In this document: positions 36,575 to 45,811 of the stretch, piece after piece
Layout: the number at the start of each line of letters is the position of its first letter
Position numbering within the stretch: the first letter of the stretch is position 1
Assembly: GCA_021799495.1 (NCBI GenBank)
Contig: JAJZAI010000008.1
Span: forward strand, 25,279 to 89,278
Length of the DNA stretch: 64,000 nt
Direction of reading: 5' to 3'
From: Deltaproteobacteria bacterium
Lineage (GTDB): Bacteria > Desulfobacterota > Binatia > Binatales > Binataceae
Notes under the pieces: generated by a model
Databases searched by the model: none
Told to the model about the DNA's origin: nothing
Seen by the model: only the letters and a program-made list of their open reading frames with translations
Translations under genes and position numbers: made by a program

Positions 36575-38803
36575 CTAATCCGCCTTTCCACCCTGCGATA
36601 CGTCCGTTCCGGCGCTGGCGGGCGCGCTCGATGGCGCCGCGGACGATTGCCGTGAATCGAGCGCATCGCCGGCGGACTCCACGCGCTTGAGCAGCGCGAG
36701 CGATTGCGCCTGCAGTGGAAATCGCGTTCCCGAGAGGTAGCGGCGATGGTCAACCGCGCGAAAATCGGAATAGCTGGTATCGACCACCACCGTCCATGTC
36801 GAAGCATTCGGCAATGATGGAATCATGAATGGAACAACGTCATTATGACTACTCAAAAGTAAAATAAAGTCGTCATCGACGATTGGCCGGCCGCGCGCGT
36901 CGTCCTCCGCGATAGCATTGCCGGCCATGAACATCCCGAGCGTTCTGGCGAAATCATGACTCCATTCCGAATCGGTCATCTCATTGCCCTCGGGCGTCAG
37001 CCAAACGATATCCTTGATCCCGGCGGCGCGGTTCGGCCGGCCATGAAAGAACGTGACCCGCCGGAATGCCGGATGGTCTTTGCGCAACGCCGCCAGGCGC
37101 CGCACAAACTCAAAAAATTCGCGCTCCGCCGGCGGCGGATTCCAGTCGAGCCAACTGATTTCATTGTCCTGGCAATACGCGTTGTTATTGCCGCGCTGAG
37201 TGCGGCCGAGTTCGTCGCCGGCCAGCAGCATCGGCACTCCCTGTGAGAGCAGCAGCGTCGCGATCAGATTGCGACGCTGGCGCGCGCGCAGCGCGAGCGT
37301 CGCCGGATCGTCCGTCGGCCCTTCGACGCCACAGTTCCAGCTTTGATTGTTATTTTCGCCGTCGCGGTTTTCTTCAAGGTTGGCTTCGTTATGCTTCGAG
37401 TTGTAGCTGACCAGGTCGGCCAGGGTGAAGCCGTCGTGACAAGTGACGAAGTTGATGCTCGCGTACGGACGACGGCCGCTGGTTTCATACAAGTCGCTCG
37501 AACCGGTCAGCCGATATCCCAGTTCGCCGATTAATCCGCCCGCGCCCTTCCAGTAGGCGCGAATCGCGTCGCGGTATTTGCCATTCCACTCGGTCCATCC
37601 GACCGGGAAGTTGCCGACCTGATAGCCGCCCTCGCCCAAATCCCACGGCTCGGCAATCAATTTGACCTGCGACAGCACCGGGTCCTGATGCATAACGTCG
37701 AAAAAAGCGCTCAGCCGATTGACCTGATAAAGCTCGCGCGCCAACGCCGACGCGAGATCGAAGCGAAACCCGTCCACGCGCATTTCACATGCCCAGTAAC
37801 GCAGGCTGTCCATCAGGAGTTGCAGGACGCGCGGATGCGTCATGTTGAGCGTATTTCCGCATCCCGTGAAATCGACGTAAAAACGCGGATCCGCCTCCGC
37901 CAGCCGGTAATATGAGGTATTGTCGATACCGCGAAAACTGAAGGTCGGCCCAAGATGGTCGCCCTCGGCGGTGTGGTTGTACACCACGTCCAGAATCACT
38001 TCGATCCCGGCCGCATGCAGCCGCTTCACCATCGATTTGAATTCATTGATCGAGCCGGTGGCGGAGTAGCGCATATCGGGCGCGAAGTAGCCGATCGAAT
38101 TGTAGCCCCAGTAGTTGCGCAGACCGTGATCGATCAACCGCCGTTCGTCGATAAACGCATGCGCCGGCATCAGCTCGATCGCGGTCACGCCCAGACGTTT
38201 CAGATGTTCGACGATCGGGTCGCTGGCAAGGCCGGCGTAGGTTCCGCGCGCCGCCGGCGCGACCTCGGGATGTCGTGCGGTCAGCCCCTTGACGTGGGCT
38301 TCGTAAATCACGGTATCGCGCCACGGAATTCTTGGCGGACGGTCGTCGCCCCATGGAAAAGTGGTCGCGACGACGCGGCACTTAGGCATCGCGGACGCGC
38401 TGTCCCGCCGATCCGGCGTGAAGTCCTCTTTCGCGCCTGTCGTGCGATAGGCGAAGAGCACATCGCTCCAGCGCACGCCGCCGACGATTTGCCGCGCATA
38501 CGGATCGAGCAGCAGCTTGTTCGGATTGAACCTCAGTCCGCGTTTCGGATCGTACGGCCCGGACACGCGGTAGCCGTAAAGCAAGCCGGGACGCGCGTCG
38601 GGCAGGTAACAGTGCCAGACCTGATCGGTCTGCCAGCGCATCGCGATCCGCTCGGTCTCGCGCCGCCCGGCCGCGTCGAAAAGGCATAGTTCGACTTTTT
38701 CCGCGCGTTCCGAGAACAGCGCGAAATTGACGCCTTCGCCGTCCCAGACCGCTCCGAGCGGCGCGGGCGCTCCGCGCCAGACGGCTATACGTGATTCGGG
38801 CAT
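36575..38803 (-). CDS. glgX: glycogen debranching enzyme GlgX
   Basis: 742 residues, isoamylase-type GH13. An N-terminal CBM48 part (GVNFALFSERAEKVELCLFD) precedes AYEAHVKGLT-like and VTAIELMPAHAFIDE segments. The nucleophile is in MRVDGFRFDLASALAR, the acid/base in KLIAEPWDLGEGGYQVGNFP, and a further conserved segment is NFVTCHDGFTLADLVSYN. It cleaves alpha-1,6 branches, giving chains for TreY. It lies about 100 bases downstream of the P450 gene. The C-terminal ~25 residues are a low-complexity tail. Confidence 0.95.
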   Translation of the reverse strand: MPESRIAVWRGAPAPLGAVWDGEGVNFALFSERAEKVELCLFDAAGRRETERIAMRWQTDQVWHCYLPDARPGLLYGYRVSGPYDPKRGLRFNPNKLLLDPYARQIVGGVRWSDVLFAYRTTGAKEDFTPDRRDSASAMPKCRVVATTFPWGDDRPPRIPWRDTVIYEAHVKGLTARHPEVAPAARGTYAGLASDPIVEHLKRLGVTAIELMPAHAFIDERRLIDHGLRNYWGYNSIGYFAPDMRYSATGSINEFKSMVKRLHAAGIEVILDVVYNHTAEGDHLGPTFSFRGIDNTSYYRLAEADPRFYVDFTGCGNTLNMTHPRVLQLLMDSLRYWACEMRVDGFRFDLASALARELYQVNRLSAFFDVMHQDPVLSQVKLIAEPWDLGEGGYQVGNFPVGWTEWNGKYRDAIRAYWKGAGGLIGELGYRLTGSSDLYETSGRRPYASINFVTCHDGFTLADLVSYNSKHNEANLEENRDGENNNQSWNCGVEGPTDDPATLALRARQRRNLIATLLLSQGVPMLLAGDELGRTQRGNNNAYCQDNEISWLDWNPPPAEREFFEFVRRLAALRKDHPAFRRVTFFHGRPNRAAGIKDIVWLTPEGNEMTDSEWSHDFARTLGMFMAGNAIAEDDARGRPIVDDDFILLLSSHNDVVPFMIPSLPNASTWTVVVDTSYSDFRAVDHRRYLSGTRFPLQAQSLALLKRVESAGDALDSRQSSAAPSSAPASAGTDVSQGGKAD

Positions 38804-38904
38804 CGCGGAGAATTCACGGATCAGCGCGCACTTTCGCGCGATTCGATAATCCGGAGATTCAGTTTATTTACCGGCCGTAGGCATGACAAATTCGGCGGAC
38901 GCGC

Positions 38905-41900
38905 TCAGCCCGCCGACCAGACGTCAACGCGATATCGCCCTTCGCCGATCATCCGGTCGATCCAGGCGTCGGCCGCGACCTGATCGGCGCCGGTTTTAGC
39001 CGAATAAAGCGCCGCGAACGCGGCGCGCACGCCGGGCGCCATCTGCGACGCGTCCCCGCAAACGTAAATAATCGCGCCGTCTTCGATCAGCAGCCACAAG
39101 TCATCGCGGGATTCCGCGATTTTGTCCTGAACGTAAACTTTGCGATCGCCCAGACGCGAATATGCGACGGTCACCCGCGCAACGCCGTCGTCCTCGAATT
39201 TTCGCAGTTCTTCCGCGTAAATGAAGTCCTGATCCGGCCGCCGGCATCCGAAAAACAGCATCGCCGGCCCGATCTCCGTTCCGCCGCGCTTGAGCGCCGC
39301 GCGCTCCTGCAGGAATCCGCGAAACGGCGCGATGCCGGTCCCCGGCCCGACCATCACGACCGGCTTCGCCGGATCGTCGGGCAGGCGGAAATTGGAATGG
39401 TTGTCCTTGACGAATGCGGCGATCGAATCGCCCGGCACCAGCCCGCTCAGGTAGCTCGAACACGCGCCGAGATATTCGCCATGCCCCGAGCGGGCTGGCC
39501 CCGCCACCACGCCAACCGTGATCGAACATCGCCGGGGATCGGCGAGCGGCGACGACGATATCGAATAGTACCGGGGCGCGAGCAGCGGCAGCATCTCCAG
39601 ATAGACCGCGAACGGCAGCGCGCACGAAGGAGTTTCTTCAAGCAGATCGATCAGCGACTTGCGGCGCGCCATAACGTCGTCGCGATAACGCGCCGCCGCC
39701 GCTTCGTCGTCGCCCGCCAGCGCGGTCAACCGCGCGCGCTCGGGCGGGCACGGCGTATGCTCCGCCAGGATTTCGATTTGCGAACGGGTCGCGACCGCCT
39801 GCAATTCCGGAAAATCGCGCAGCAGCGCGGCGATCGCGATCGGCCGGTCGATCGGCAGCGGCGCCCGCCGCTGCGACGCCGCGCGCAGCCGGATCGTCTC
39901 GTCTCCAGCGAAACCGAAGCGCCGCATCACGCGCCTGACCGTCGCCGCGGGATTGCGCGGCGCCACGCCCAGATGGTCGCCGGCGCGATAGCTGACGCCC
40001 TCAGGAAGTTCCACTTCAAGATGCCGCGCGGAGCGCGCGGAAGGCTGCGCGCCTTCCTTGTTGTGCAGCTCTCGGATTTCGACGATCCGCATCATGCGCG
40101 CCGCCAAAGCTTCCGCGAGCGCGCCGCGGCCGTCGCTCGCTACGGTCTCGACCTCATAGAGCGGAGCGTGCGCGGCGGCTGTCGGTTCCAGCGCCACATC
40201 CAATTTCTCCGCCAGCGCCGGCCAGAGGGACCGCGACCAGTTCTGAAACTGGCCGTCGAAGTCGTCGCGCGCGTCGCCTTCGCCCCGTGCGGCGATTCGC
40301 TCGGCGCCGTGCGACTCCATGGCGCCGTCAATCAGGCGCGGCACCGCCTGAAACGTCGCCGTCCAATCGCGGTTTCCGCAGCCAAACACCGCATACCGCA
40401 CGCCGCTGAGCGCGTTCGGCGCCATCCCGTCGCCGAGCCATTCGCAGAATTTCGCCGCGTTGTCGGGAGGCGTCCCGTTGTATGAAGCGGTCACGATTAT
40501 CACCGCGCCGTCGTTGGGCAGGCGGCCGGCGTAATCGTCGAGCGGCGCGGCCGACGCGGAAAAGCCGCGCGCGTCGGCGTCTTGCGCGATGCGGCGCGCG
40601 ATTTCCTCGGCCGTGCCGAGATTCGATCCGTAAAGCGCCAGCAACGGCCGTCCGTGCCGCGCGGCGGCGGATGCCGCCATTGACGAGACCGCCGCCTCAT
40701 CGCCGTTCGCGGTTTGCATTCCCGCTCCGGCCGGATGCGCATCCCGCCCGGCGCCGAGACGCTCGTGCGCCGCGCGCGGACGCACCCGAATCGTAAAGCC
40801 GTCCGGCTTGAGCGTGAGCGTTTCCTTGATTTTCAGCTTGTAGCGCTTGTGATCGATCAGCTTGAACCGCTGCAGCACCATCGCGAGCACCAGCGCCGCC
40901 TCCTGCATCGCGAACTGGCGTCCGATACAGGCGCGCTGGCCGTTGCCGAACGGCTTGTACGCGCTGGCGGGACGCGCGGCTTCGGCCGCCGGCGCGAAAT
41001 TTTCGGGATCGAAGACTTCGGCGCGCTCGCCCCAGACCTCGGGGTCGCGATGGAGCGCCGGAAGCAGCACCATCATCTGCCATTCCCGCTTGATCTCGTA
41101 GCGCCCGCCGATCACGGTATCGGCCAGCGGATAGAGCGAAAAGGCCGGCGCCGTCGGCCATAGCCGCAGTGTCTCCTTCAGAATCTGATTGAGGTAGCCG
41201 AGTTGATTTACCTGGGCGTAGGTCGGCAAGGCGTCGCGGTCGGGACCTAGCGTCCGATCGACTTCATCATAAGCGCGCCGCAGAACGTCGGGATTGTTGA
41301 CCAGCGCATTGAGCGCGAATGACAGCAGGCCGCTGGTCGTCTCATGCCCCGCAATCAGAAACGTGATTATCTGGTAGCGGATATTCAAATCGTCAAGGCG
41401 TTCGCCGGATTTCTTGTCCACGCCCGAAAGCATGAAGGTCAGCAGATCGCGCCGCTCGCCGGTTTCGGCGCCAGCCTCGCGCCGCTCGCGCACGATCCGA
41501 TCGACCATCCCGTTCATGTAGTCGATATCGCCGGCGAAGCGCCGGTCGCGCGCGATCCGGATCCAGTCCTCCAGCGGCAGCCGCCGCACCTGCTCCATCG
41601 CGCACGACAGCGCGTCCACCATCGCGCCGACGAACGGATGGCTGCTCTCGCGGTAGAAGGAATTGAAGCGATAATCGAAACCGCACAGGCCGATGGTGTC
41701 GAGCGTCAGCGAGGTCATGTCGCGCGCGACGTCGATCTCGTCGTCGGCGTTGAGCCGCGACCATTTCGCGGCCAACTGGCCCGCGATATCCAGCATCATT
41801 TCGTGATACGAGCGCATCGCGCGCGCGCTGAAGGCCGGCAGGAGGATATTGTGCGCCTTGCTCCAGTTGGGCTCGCCGGTGCGCGACGTGAACAGTCCGT

Positions 41901-42162
41901 CGCCGGCGAACTTGCGCACCTTGCTGAGCGCCCCCGCGATACTCTTGTCGAAGCGCTTTTCGTCGCACAACTCTTCGACCAGCCGATGACCCGAGACGAC
42001 GACCAGAAAGGTCTTGCGCATGCGCAGCTTGAAAATCGGCCCGTATTCGCGCGCCAGCCGCGCCAGTCCCTGCACCGGCGCCGCGCGGTCGAGATCGAGC
42101 AGATTGCCCACCAGGATGGTTTCTGGCGGATGGGGTATTTCGCTCAGTTCGGATTTTTCCAT
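38905..42162 (-). CDS. self-sufficient cytochrome P450 / NADPH-P450 reductase (CYP102-like)
   Basis: About 1085 residues with the P450-BM3 layout. The haem domain (1 to ~460) has AGHETTSGLLSFA, ETLRLWPTAPAFSLY and the cysteine-ligand loop FGNGQRACIG. An FMN flavodoxin domain (~515-660) follows (LYGSNLGTAEEIA, TASYNGTPPDNA). The FAD/NADPH domain has GDHLGVAPRNP, RYYSISSSP, GPGTGIAPFRGFLQER and YVCGDASQMA. Such enzymes hydroxylate fatty acids at subterminal positions using NADPH and O2 in the cytosol. I chose the ATG at 42162 because GAGGA lies 4 bases upstream; a GTG at 42186 is in frame. It differs from P450-BM3 at the two entrance residues that hold the fatty-acid carboxylate. Confidence 0.96.
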   Translation of the reverse strand: MEKSELSEIPHPPETILVGNLLDLDRAAPVQGLARLAREYGPIFKLRMRKTFLVVVSGHRLVEELCDEKRFDKSIAGALSKVRKFAGDGLFTSRTGEPNWSKAHNILLPAFSARAMRSYHEMMLDIAGQLAAKWSRLNADDEIDVARDMTSLTLDTIGLCGFDYRFNSFYRESSHPFVGAMVDALSCAMEQVRRLPLEDWIRIARDRRFAGDIDYMNGMVDRIVRERREAGAETGERRDLLTFMLSGVDKKSGERLDDLNIRYQIITFLIAGHETTSGLLSFALNALVNNPDVLRRAYDEVDRTLGPDRDALPTYAQVNQLGYLNQILKETLRLWPTAPAFSLYPLADTVIGGRYEIKREWQMMVLLPALHRDPEVWGERAEVFDPENFAPAAEAARPASAYKPFGNGQRACIGRQFAMQEAALVLAMVLQRFKLIDHKRYKLKIKETLTLKPDGFTIRVRPRAAHERLGAGRDAHPAGAGMQTANGDEAAVSSMAASAAARHGRPLLALYGSNLGTAEEIARRIAQDADARGFSASAAPLDDYAGRLPNDGAVIIVTASYNGTPPDNAAKFCEWLGDGMAPNALSGVRYAVFGCGNRDWTATFQAVPRLIDGAMESHGAERIAARGEGDARDDFDGQFQNWSRSLWPALAEKLDVALEPTAAAHAPLYEVETVASDGRGALAEALAARMMRIVEIRELHNKEGAQPSARSARHLEVELPEGVSYRAGDHLGVAPRNPAATVRRVMRRFGFAGDETIRLRAASQRRAPLPIDRPIAIAALLRDFPELQAVATRSQIEILAEHTPCPPERARLTALAGDDEAAAARYRDDVMARRKSLIDLLEETPSCALPFAVYLEMLPLLAPRYYSISSSPLADPRRCSITVGVVAGPARSGHGEYLGACSSYLSGLVPGDSIAAFVKDNHSNFRLPDDPAKPVVMVGPGTGIAPFRGFLQERAALKRGGTEIGPAMLFFGCRRPDQDFIYAEELRKFEDDGVARVTVAYSRLGDRKVYVQDKIAESRDDLWLLIEDGAIIYVCGDASQMAPGVRAAFAALYSAKTGADQVAADAWIDRMIGEGRYRVDVWSAG

Positions 42163-42357
42163 CCGGTCCTCGTTTGGCCCCGTCACGCGAGACTCCGCGG
42201 GCGATTATAGCGCGCCCGCCGGTTTCGCCGACGCATCTTTCGCGCCATCGGCCGCGGCGCGGCGCGAGATCGAAGCCGTGGCCCGCCGGACGGCTTTCGG
42301 TCGGCGCGGAGATTTTGCTAGCGTCTGCTGGGACCACATTTCGCGACGGGGTGATCT

Positions 42358-43701
42358 ATGGCGAGCGCGGTGAAAAACCTTCCGCTTGAAGATTGGCGCA
42401 AACGTCTGGGCGAGAAACTGATTCCGGCCGATGAAGCGGTCGCCCACGTCAAATCCGGCGACCGGATCACGATGTCGATCGCGCAGGCGACGCCGTACAC
42501 GTTGTGCGCCGCGCTGGCCGGCCGGCTGATGGAAATCGAAAATGTCGTCCTCAACCATTCGGCCAACCTGTTCAACTGGGATTTGCCCGGAATCGGCGAA
42601 CGCTTCCGGCTGGAATCGTTTTATCTCTCGCCCGTCAACCGCGATCTGTTCGCCGCCGGACCGGGCGAATTCGTGCCGGTCTCATATTATCGCGAAGGAA
42701 CGCTGCCGCCGGGGTACGACAGTTTCAACGTTTTCATGCTCACCGTGTCGCCGCCCGACGCGCACGGGATGGTCAATATCGGCGACGTGCAGATCATGTC
42801 GAAGCTGCTCGCGCGCTGCGCCGAACTGGTGATCGCCGAAGTCGTGCCCGACGCCGTGCGGATTCATGGCGACAACTCGATGCATATTTCCGAAATCGAC
42901 TGGTTCGTCGAGCGCTCGCCCGACGCGCCGGTGGTTCCGCTCACGCCGCCGCCGGTTCCTGAAGAAGAAAAACGCACGGTGGACGCGATTTGCGCGACCG
43001 TCGCACGCGAGCTGATTCCCGACCGGGCGTCGATCCAGATCGGCGTCGGTTCGACCTCCGGCGCGCTGATGCCGCATCTGCGCGGCCATCACGACCTCGG
43101 GATGCAAACCGAAATCATTCCGTGGGGGACCACGCATCTGGTGCGCGACGGCGTGATTACCGGCAAATACAAGAAGCTTTTCCCCGGCCTCGTGGTCGGC
43201 AGCGGCTTCGCCGTCGGCACTCCGCGCGAGGAACTCGAGTACGCCGACGACAATCCCGTGTTCCAGCTTTACGATTTCAATTTCACCGACGATATCCGCA
43301 CGATCGCGCGCGAAGACGGATTGATCTCCGTCAACAACGCGCTCGCCGTCGATTTCACCGGCCAGGTCGGCAGCGAATCGCTCGGACCGAACATGTACAC
43401 CGGCACCGGCGGACAGATCGCTTTCGGCGTCGGCGCGTCGCTGGCCGGCGGCAAATCGATCATCGTTTTGCCGGCGAGCGCGATCGTCAAGGGTCAGCGC
43501 ATTTCGCGGATCGGTTCGAGCCTGCCGCCCGCCGCGGTTTTCACGCTGCCGCGCGCGTTCGTCCATTACGTCGTCACCGAATACGGAGTCGCCACGCTGC
43601 GCGGCAAATCGCTGCGCGAGCGCGCGCGTGAAATGATCGCGGTGGCGCATCCGGATTTCCGCGCCGAACTGACCGCCGAAGCGCGCCGGATGTACGGTTA
43701 G
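42358..43701 (+). CDS. acetyl-CoA hydrolase/transferase family CoA-transferase
   Basis: 447 residues resembling 4-hydroxybutyrate or acetate CoA-transferases and acetyl-CoA hydrolases. Features are VKSGDRITMSIAQATP at the N-terminus, TVSPPDAHGMVNIGD in the first half and IQIGVGSTSGALMPHL. The active-site glutamate region is probably LGMQTEIIPWG, and SGTGGQ-like GTGGQIAFGVGASL lies in the second half. The final segment YGVATLRGKSLRERAREMI is typical of the family. The acyl partner cannot be inferred. It is divergent from the P450 gene, with a 195-base shared upstream region. Confidence 0.88.
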   Translation: MASAVKNLPLEDWRKRLGEKLIPADEAVAHVKSGDRITMSIAQATPYTLCAALAGRLMEIENVVLNHSANLFNWDLPGIGERFRLESFYLSPVNRDLFAAGPGEFVPVSYYREGTLPPGYDSFNVFMLTVSPPDAHGMVNIGDVQIMSKLLARCAELVIAEVVPDAVRIHGDNSMHISEIDWFVERSPDAPVVPLTPPPVPEEEKRTVDAICATVARELIPDRASIQIGVGSTSGALMPHLRGHHDLGMQTEIIPWGTTHLVRDGVITGKYKKLFPGLVVGSGFAVGTPREELEYADDNPVFQLYDFNFTDDIRTIAREDGLISVNNALAVDFTGQVGSESLGPNMYTGTGGQIAFGVGASLAGGKSIIVLPASAIVKGQRISRIGSSLPPAAVFTLPRAFVHYVVTEYGVATLRGKSLRERAREMIAVAHPDFRAELTAEARRMYG

Positions 43702-43711
43702 ACGGACAACG

Positions 43712-44053
43712 CTAGTGGCCGCCGCCGGCCGCGCCGATCGCGATTCCGATCATCAAGGCGACGCCGGCGATAATCGCGAGCATCAAAAGTCCGGCGCATC
43801 CGCCGGCGGCCGACTGCGCGGCCGGAGTGACCGGCGTTTCGGCGTGCGCGGAATGGAAGCCGGTGTGGCGGCCCGTGCGGGATGTGTAGTAGAGGCCGGT
43901 GCCCGGGATGCCCACCGCTCGGGTCACACCAGAATTGCCGAAGGTCATGTGGGCGCCACGCACCCCGACCGTCAGGCTGGGGCCGGACTTCGATAGATTA
44001 ACGCTCAGGCCGGGAAATATGCTGACGCGCCGGTAAAAGCGGAAATTGCCCAT
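43712..44053 (-). CDS. DUF4236 domain protein with C-terminal membrane segment
   Basis: 113 residues. Residues 3-55 match DUF4236 (FRFYRRVSIFPGLSVNLSKSGPSLTVG, then GAHMTFG and GIPGTGLYYT). A Gly/Ala-rich linker is followed by a hydrophobic segment near the C-terminus (LLMLAIIAGVALMIGIAIGAA). The family has no known function. The gene is convergent with the CoA-transferase gene, 10 bases away, and downstream of a small membrane-protein set on the same strand. Confidence 0.82.
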   Translation of the reverse strand: MGNFRFYRRVSIFPGLSVNLSKSGPSLTVGVRGAHMTFGNSGVTRAVGIPGTGLYYTSRTGRHTGFHSAHAETPVTPAAQSAAGGCAGLLMLAIIAGVALMIGIAIGAAGGGH

Positions 44054-44084
44054 CGGTCACATCCCGGAACCGCTCGCGGCATGG

Positions 44085-44798
44085 CTAGGGCGAACCCGCG
44101 TCGCCGCCGCCCGGCAGCGGGGGCAAATCCACCGGCGTCGCCGGTTCGCTCAAGGTAAAATCCGCCGAAACGTTGCAGCACAGGCTGAAACTGGTTCCCG
44201 CGCGCGGGTCCGCGTCATAGCCTTCGAGCGATTCGTCAGGGTTCACCTTGACCGCCTGATAGCTCGTCGAGCCGGATTGCCGCGTAACCGCGAAAACGTA
44301 GTAATGGCCGGGTTCGAGCGGCTCGGGCGGGCCGGAATCGGGCATGGTCTCGACGAAATGCGCGGGCAACACGCCATACTGGATTTCGGTGACCGCATAG
44401 GCCGCAGTCGATCCTCCGATCGGCAAATCGGAAAACATTCCCTGCTGATACGCGAAACGCCACACCTCGGCGCCGCCGTCAAACCGGACGATTGAAGCGC
44501 CGCCGGGCGCCGGAGCGATCGTATCCGCGCTCGAATATTTGGTCACGACCAGCGATTTCAGATAGTCGCCGTGCGTCGAATAGCTGATATGGATTTTCGC
44601 TTCGGGGCCCGGCAACGCCTGATTCTCGGACGCTTGCGCGTCGCTTGCCGGCTCCGCCGCCGGCGCGGCTTTGCGCGTGCCGAAGATCGAACAGCCGGGC
44701 GTCGCCAGGGCAAGCCCGAACAATATCGCCGCGATCGCCGCCAGCCGCGCCGCGATGCGCACTTTTTCCGCCGCAAGGCGGCCATTTGTTCCCGTCAC
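44085..44798 (-). CDS. probable lipoprotein, unknown function
   Basis: About 237 residues with an N-terminal hydrophobic segment (LAAIAAILFGLALATPGC) ending at a cysteine, a loose lipobox. An Ala/Pro-rich linker follows, then a soluble domain with HISYSTHGDYLKSLVVTKYSS and GHYYVFAVTR. I do not recognise a family. The GTG at 44798 is my choice because it places the signal at the N-terminus; an upstream ATG at 44891 would overlap the previous gene by 44 bases. The order and spacing suggest co-transcription with the DUF2231 gene. Confidence 0.6.
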   Translation of the reverse strand: MTGTNGRLAAEKVRIAARLAAIAAILFGLALATPGCSIFGTRKAAPAAEPASDAQASENQALPGPEAKIHISYSTHGDYLKSLVVTKYSSADTIAPAPGGASIVRFDGGAEVWRFAYQQGMFSDLPIGGSTAAYAVTEIQYGVLPAHFVETMPDSGPPEPLEPGHYYVFAVTRQSGSTSYQAVKVNPDESLEGYDADPRAGTSFSLCCNVSADFTLSEPATPVDLPPLPGGGDAGSP

Positions 44799-44847
44799 GC
44801 CGTTTCTGGAAACTCCGTCAAGAATTCGGTCCGTGCGGCGCCCGCCG

Positions 44848-45351
44848 CTAGCGCGAGAAATCGATTGGCTGCGGCAACGACCCTCCCGCATTGTACCCGT
44901 ACACCATCCATCCGCCCAAATCCGCCCCTTTCGCGAGCAACGCCGCCATCAACACCAGCCCCGCGACGAACACGGCGCGGCCGCGCCGCGGCATCGGTCG
45001 CGCCCACAGCGCCCATCCGCACAAGACCACGCTGAGCGCGAACATACTCAGCATGACACGCCGATGCGGTTCGAGAATATGATCGCGCACCGCCGGCGCG
45101 ACCATCACCCCTTCGCCCGCGCGCAACCCGCTCCAGACGGCGAAAAGCGCCGCGATCGTACCCAACAGCAACGTCCAGAGCGCCGTCCACTGCAGCGCGT
45201 CGCGCCGCCAGATCCACGCCCACGGGTACAAAAACGCCGCAGCGAACAGCAGCCCGATCGGAAAATGAACGATCAGCGGATGGATATTCTGCAGGACTTC
45301 AACGCCTTGCGGTATGAAAAAATCCCGCAGTGCGGCCCAAAGTCCGGCCAT
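44848..45351 (-). CDS. DUF2231 family membrane protein
   Basis: 167 residues with four hydrophobic segments. The family signature IHPLIVHFPIGLLFAAA lies near residues 23-39, followed by AVWSGLRAGEG, and EPHRRVMLSMFA at the third segment. DUF2231 proteins are inner-membrane proteins, often beside haem or copper proteins, with no settled function. Conserved histidines in membrane segments hint at cofactor binding. It lies 6 bases after the small secreted protein gene. Confidence 0.82.
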   Translation of the reverse strand: MAGLWAALRDFFIPQGVEVLQNIHPLIVHFPIGLLFAAAFLYPWAWIWRRDALQWTALWTLLLGTIAALFAVWSGLRAGEGVMVAPAVRDHILEPHRRVMLSMFALSVVLCGWALWARPMPRRGRAVFVAGLVLMAALLAKGADLGGWMVYGYNAGGSLPQPIDFSR

Positions 45352-45357
45352 CGCGCG

Positions 45358-45711
45358 CTATTTCACCGCTTGAACGGTGAGATACTGCACACCACCCTTT
45401 TCGTAGGCGTCGCCGGTGACAGTGACCTGGTCTTCCATCTTGCTAACGACGTTCGATCCAAGCGTGGTGTCGTTCTTCGGCGGCAGCAGAATATAAATTT
45501 TGTCCGTGCCCTTTTCGACCAGCGCCACCGGGATGCCCTTTTTGGCGCATCCGACGGCGCATTTCTTGTGACTGGCGCCGTGCGCGCCCATCGTCACGTA
45601 GCAAAAACTGTCTTCGAGCGTGCCGGTGACCGTCTTCTGCGCGGCCGACGCCGCCGTCGCCAGGCTCGCGGCCATCGCCAACCCCAACGCCGCACTCAGG
45701 AATGTCTTCAT
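45358..45711 (-). CDS. small secreted cysteine-containing protein
   Basis: About 117 residues with a clear signal peptide (MKTFLSAALGLAMAASLATAASA). The short domain contains GTLEDSFCYVTMG, HKKCAVGCAKKGIPVALVEKG and IYILLPPKN. The His and three Cys residues suggest metal or haem binding in the periplasm, but this is inference. I recall similar proteins annotated only as hypothetical. An in-frame ATG three codons upstream is less likely than the one that starts the signal peptide. It precedes the DUF2231 gene by 6 bases. Confidence 0.72.
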   Translation of the reverse strand: MKTFLSAALGLAMAASLATAASAAQKTVTGTLEDSFCYVTMGAHGASHKKCAVGCAKKGIPVALVEKGTDKIYILLPPKNDTTLGSNVVSKMEDQVTVTGDAYEKGGVQYLTVQAVK

Positions 45712-45811
45712 GGCGCGCACCTCCGTACGCTGCGTGCTCGCGGCGCCAGGTTCGCCGCAAGGGTCATTTCGGATGTCGATGGATTATTGCAAAAACCGCG
45801 GGCGCGAGCGA

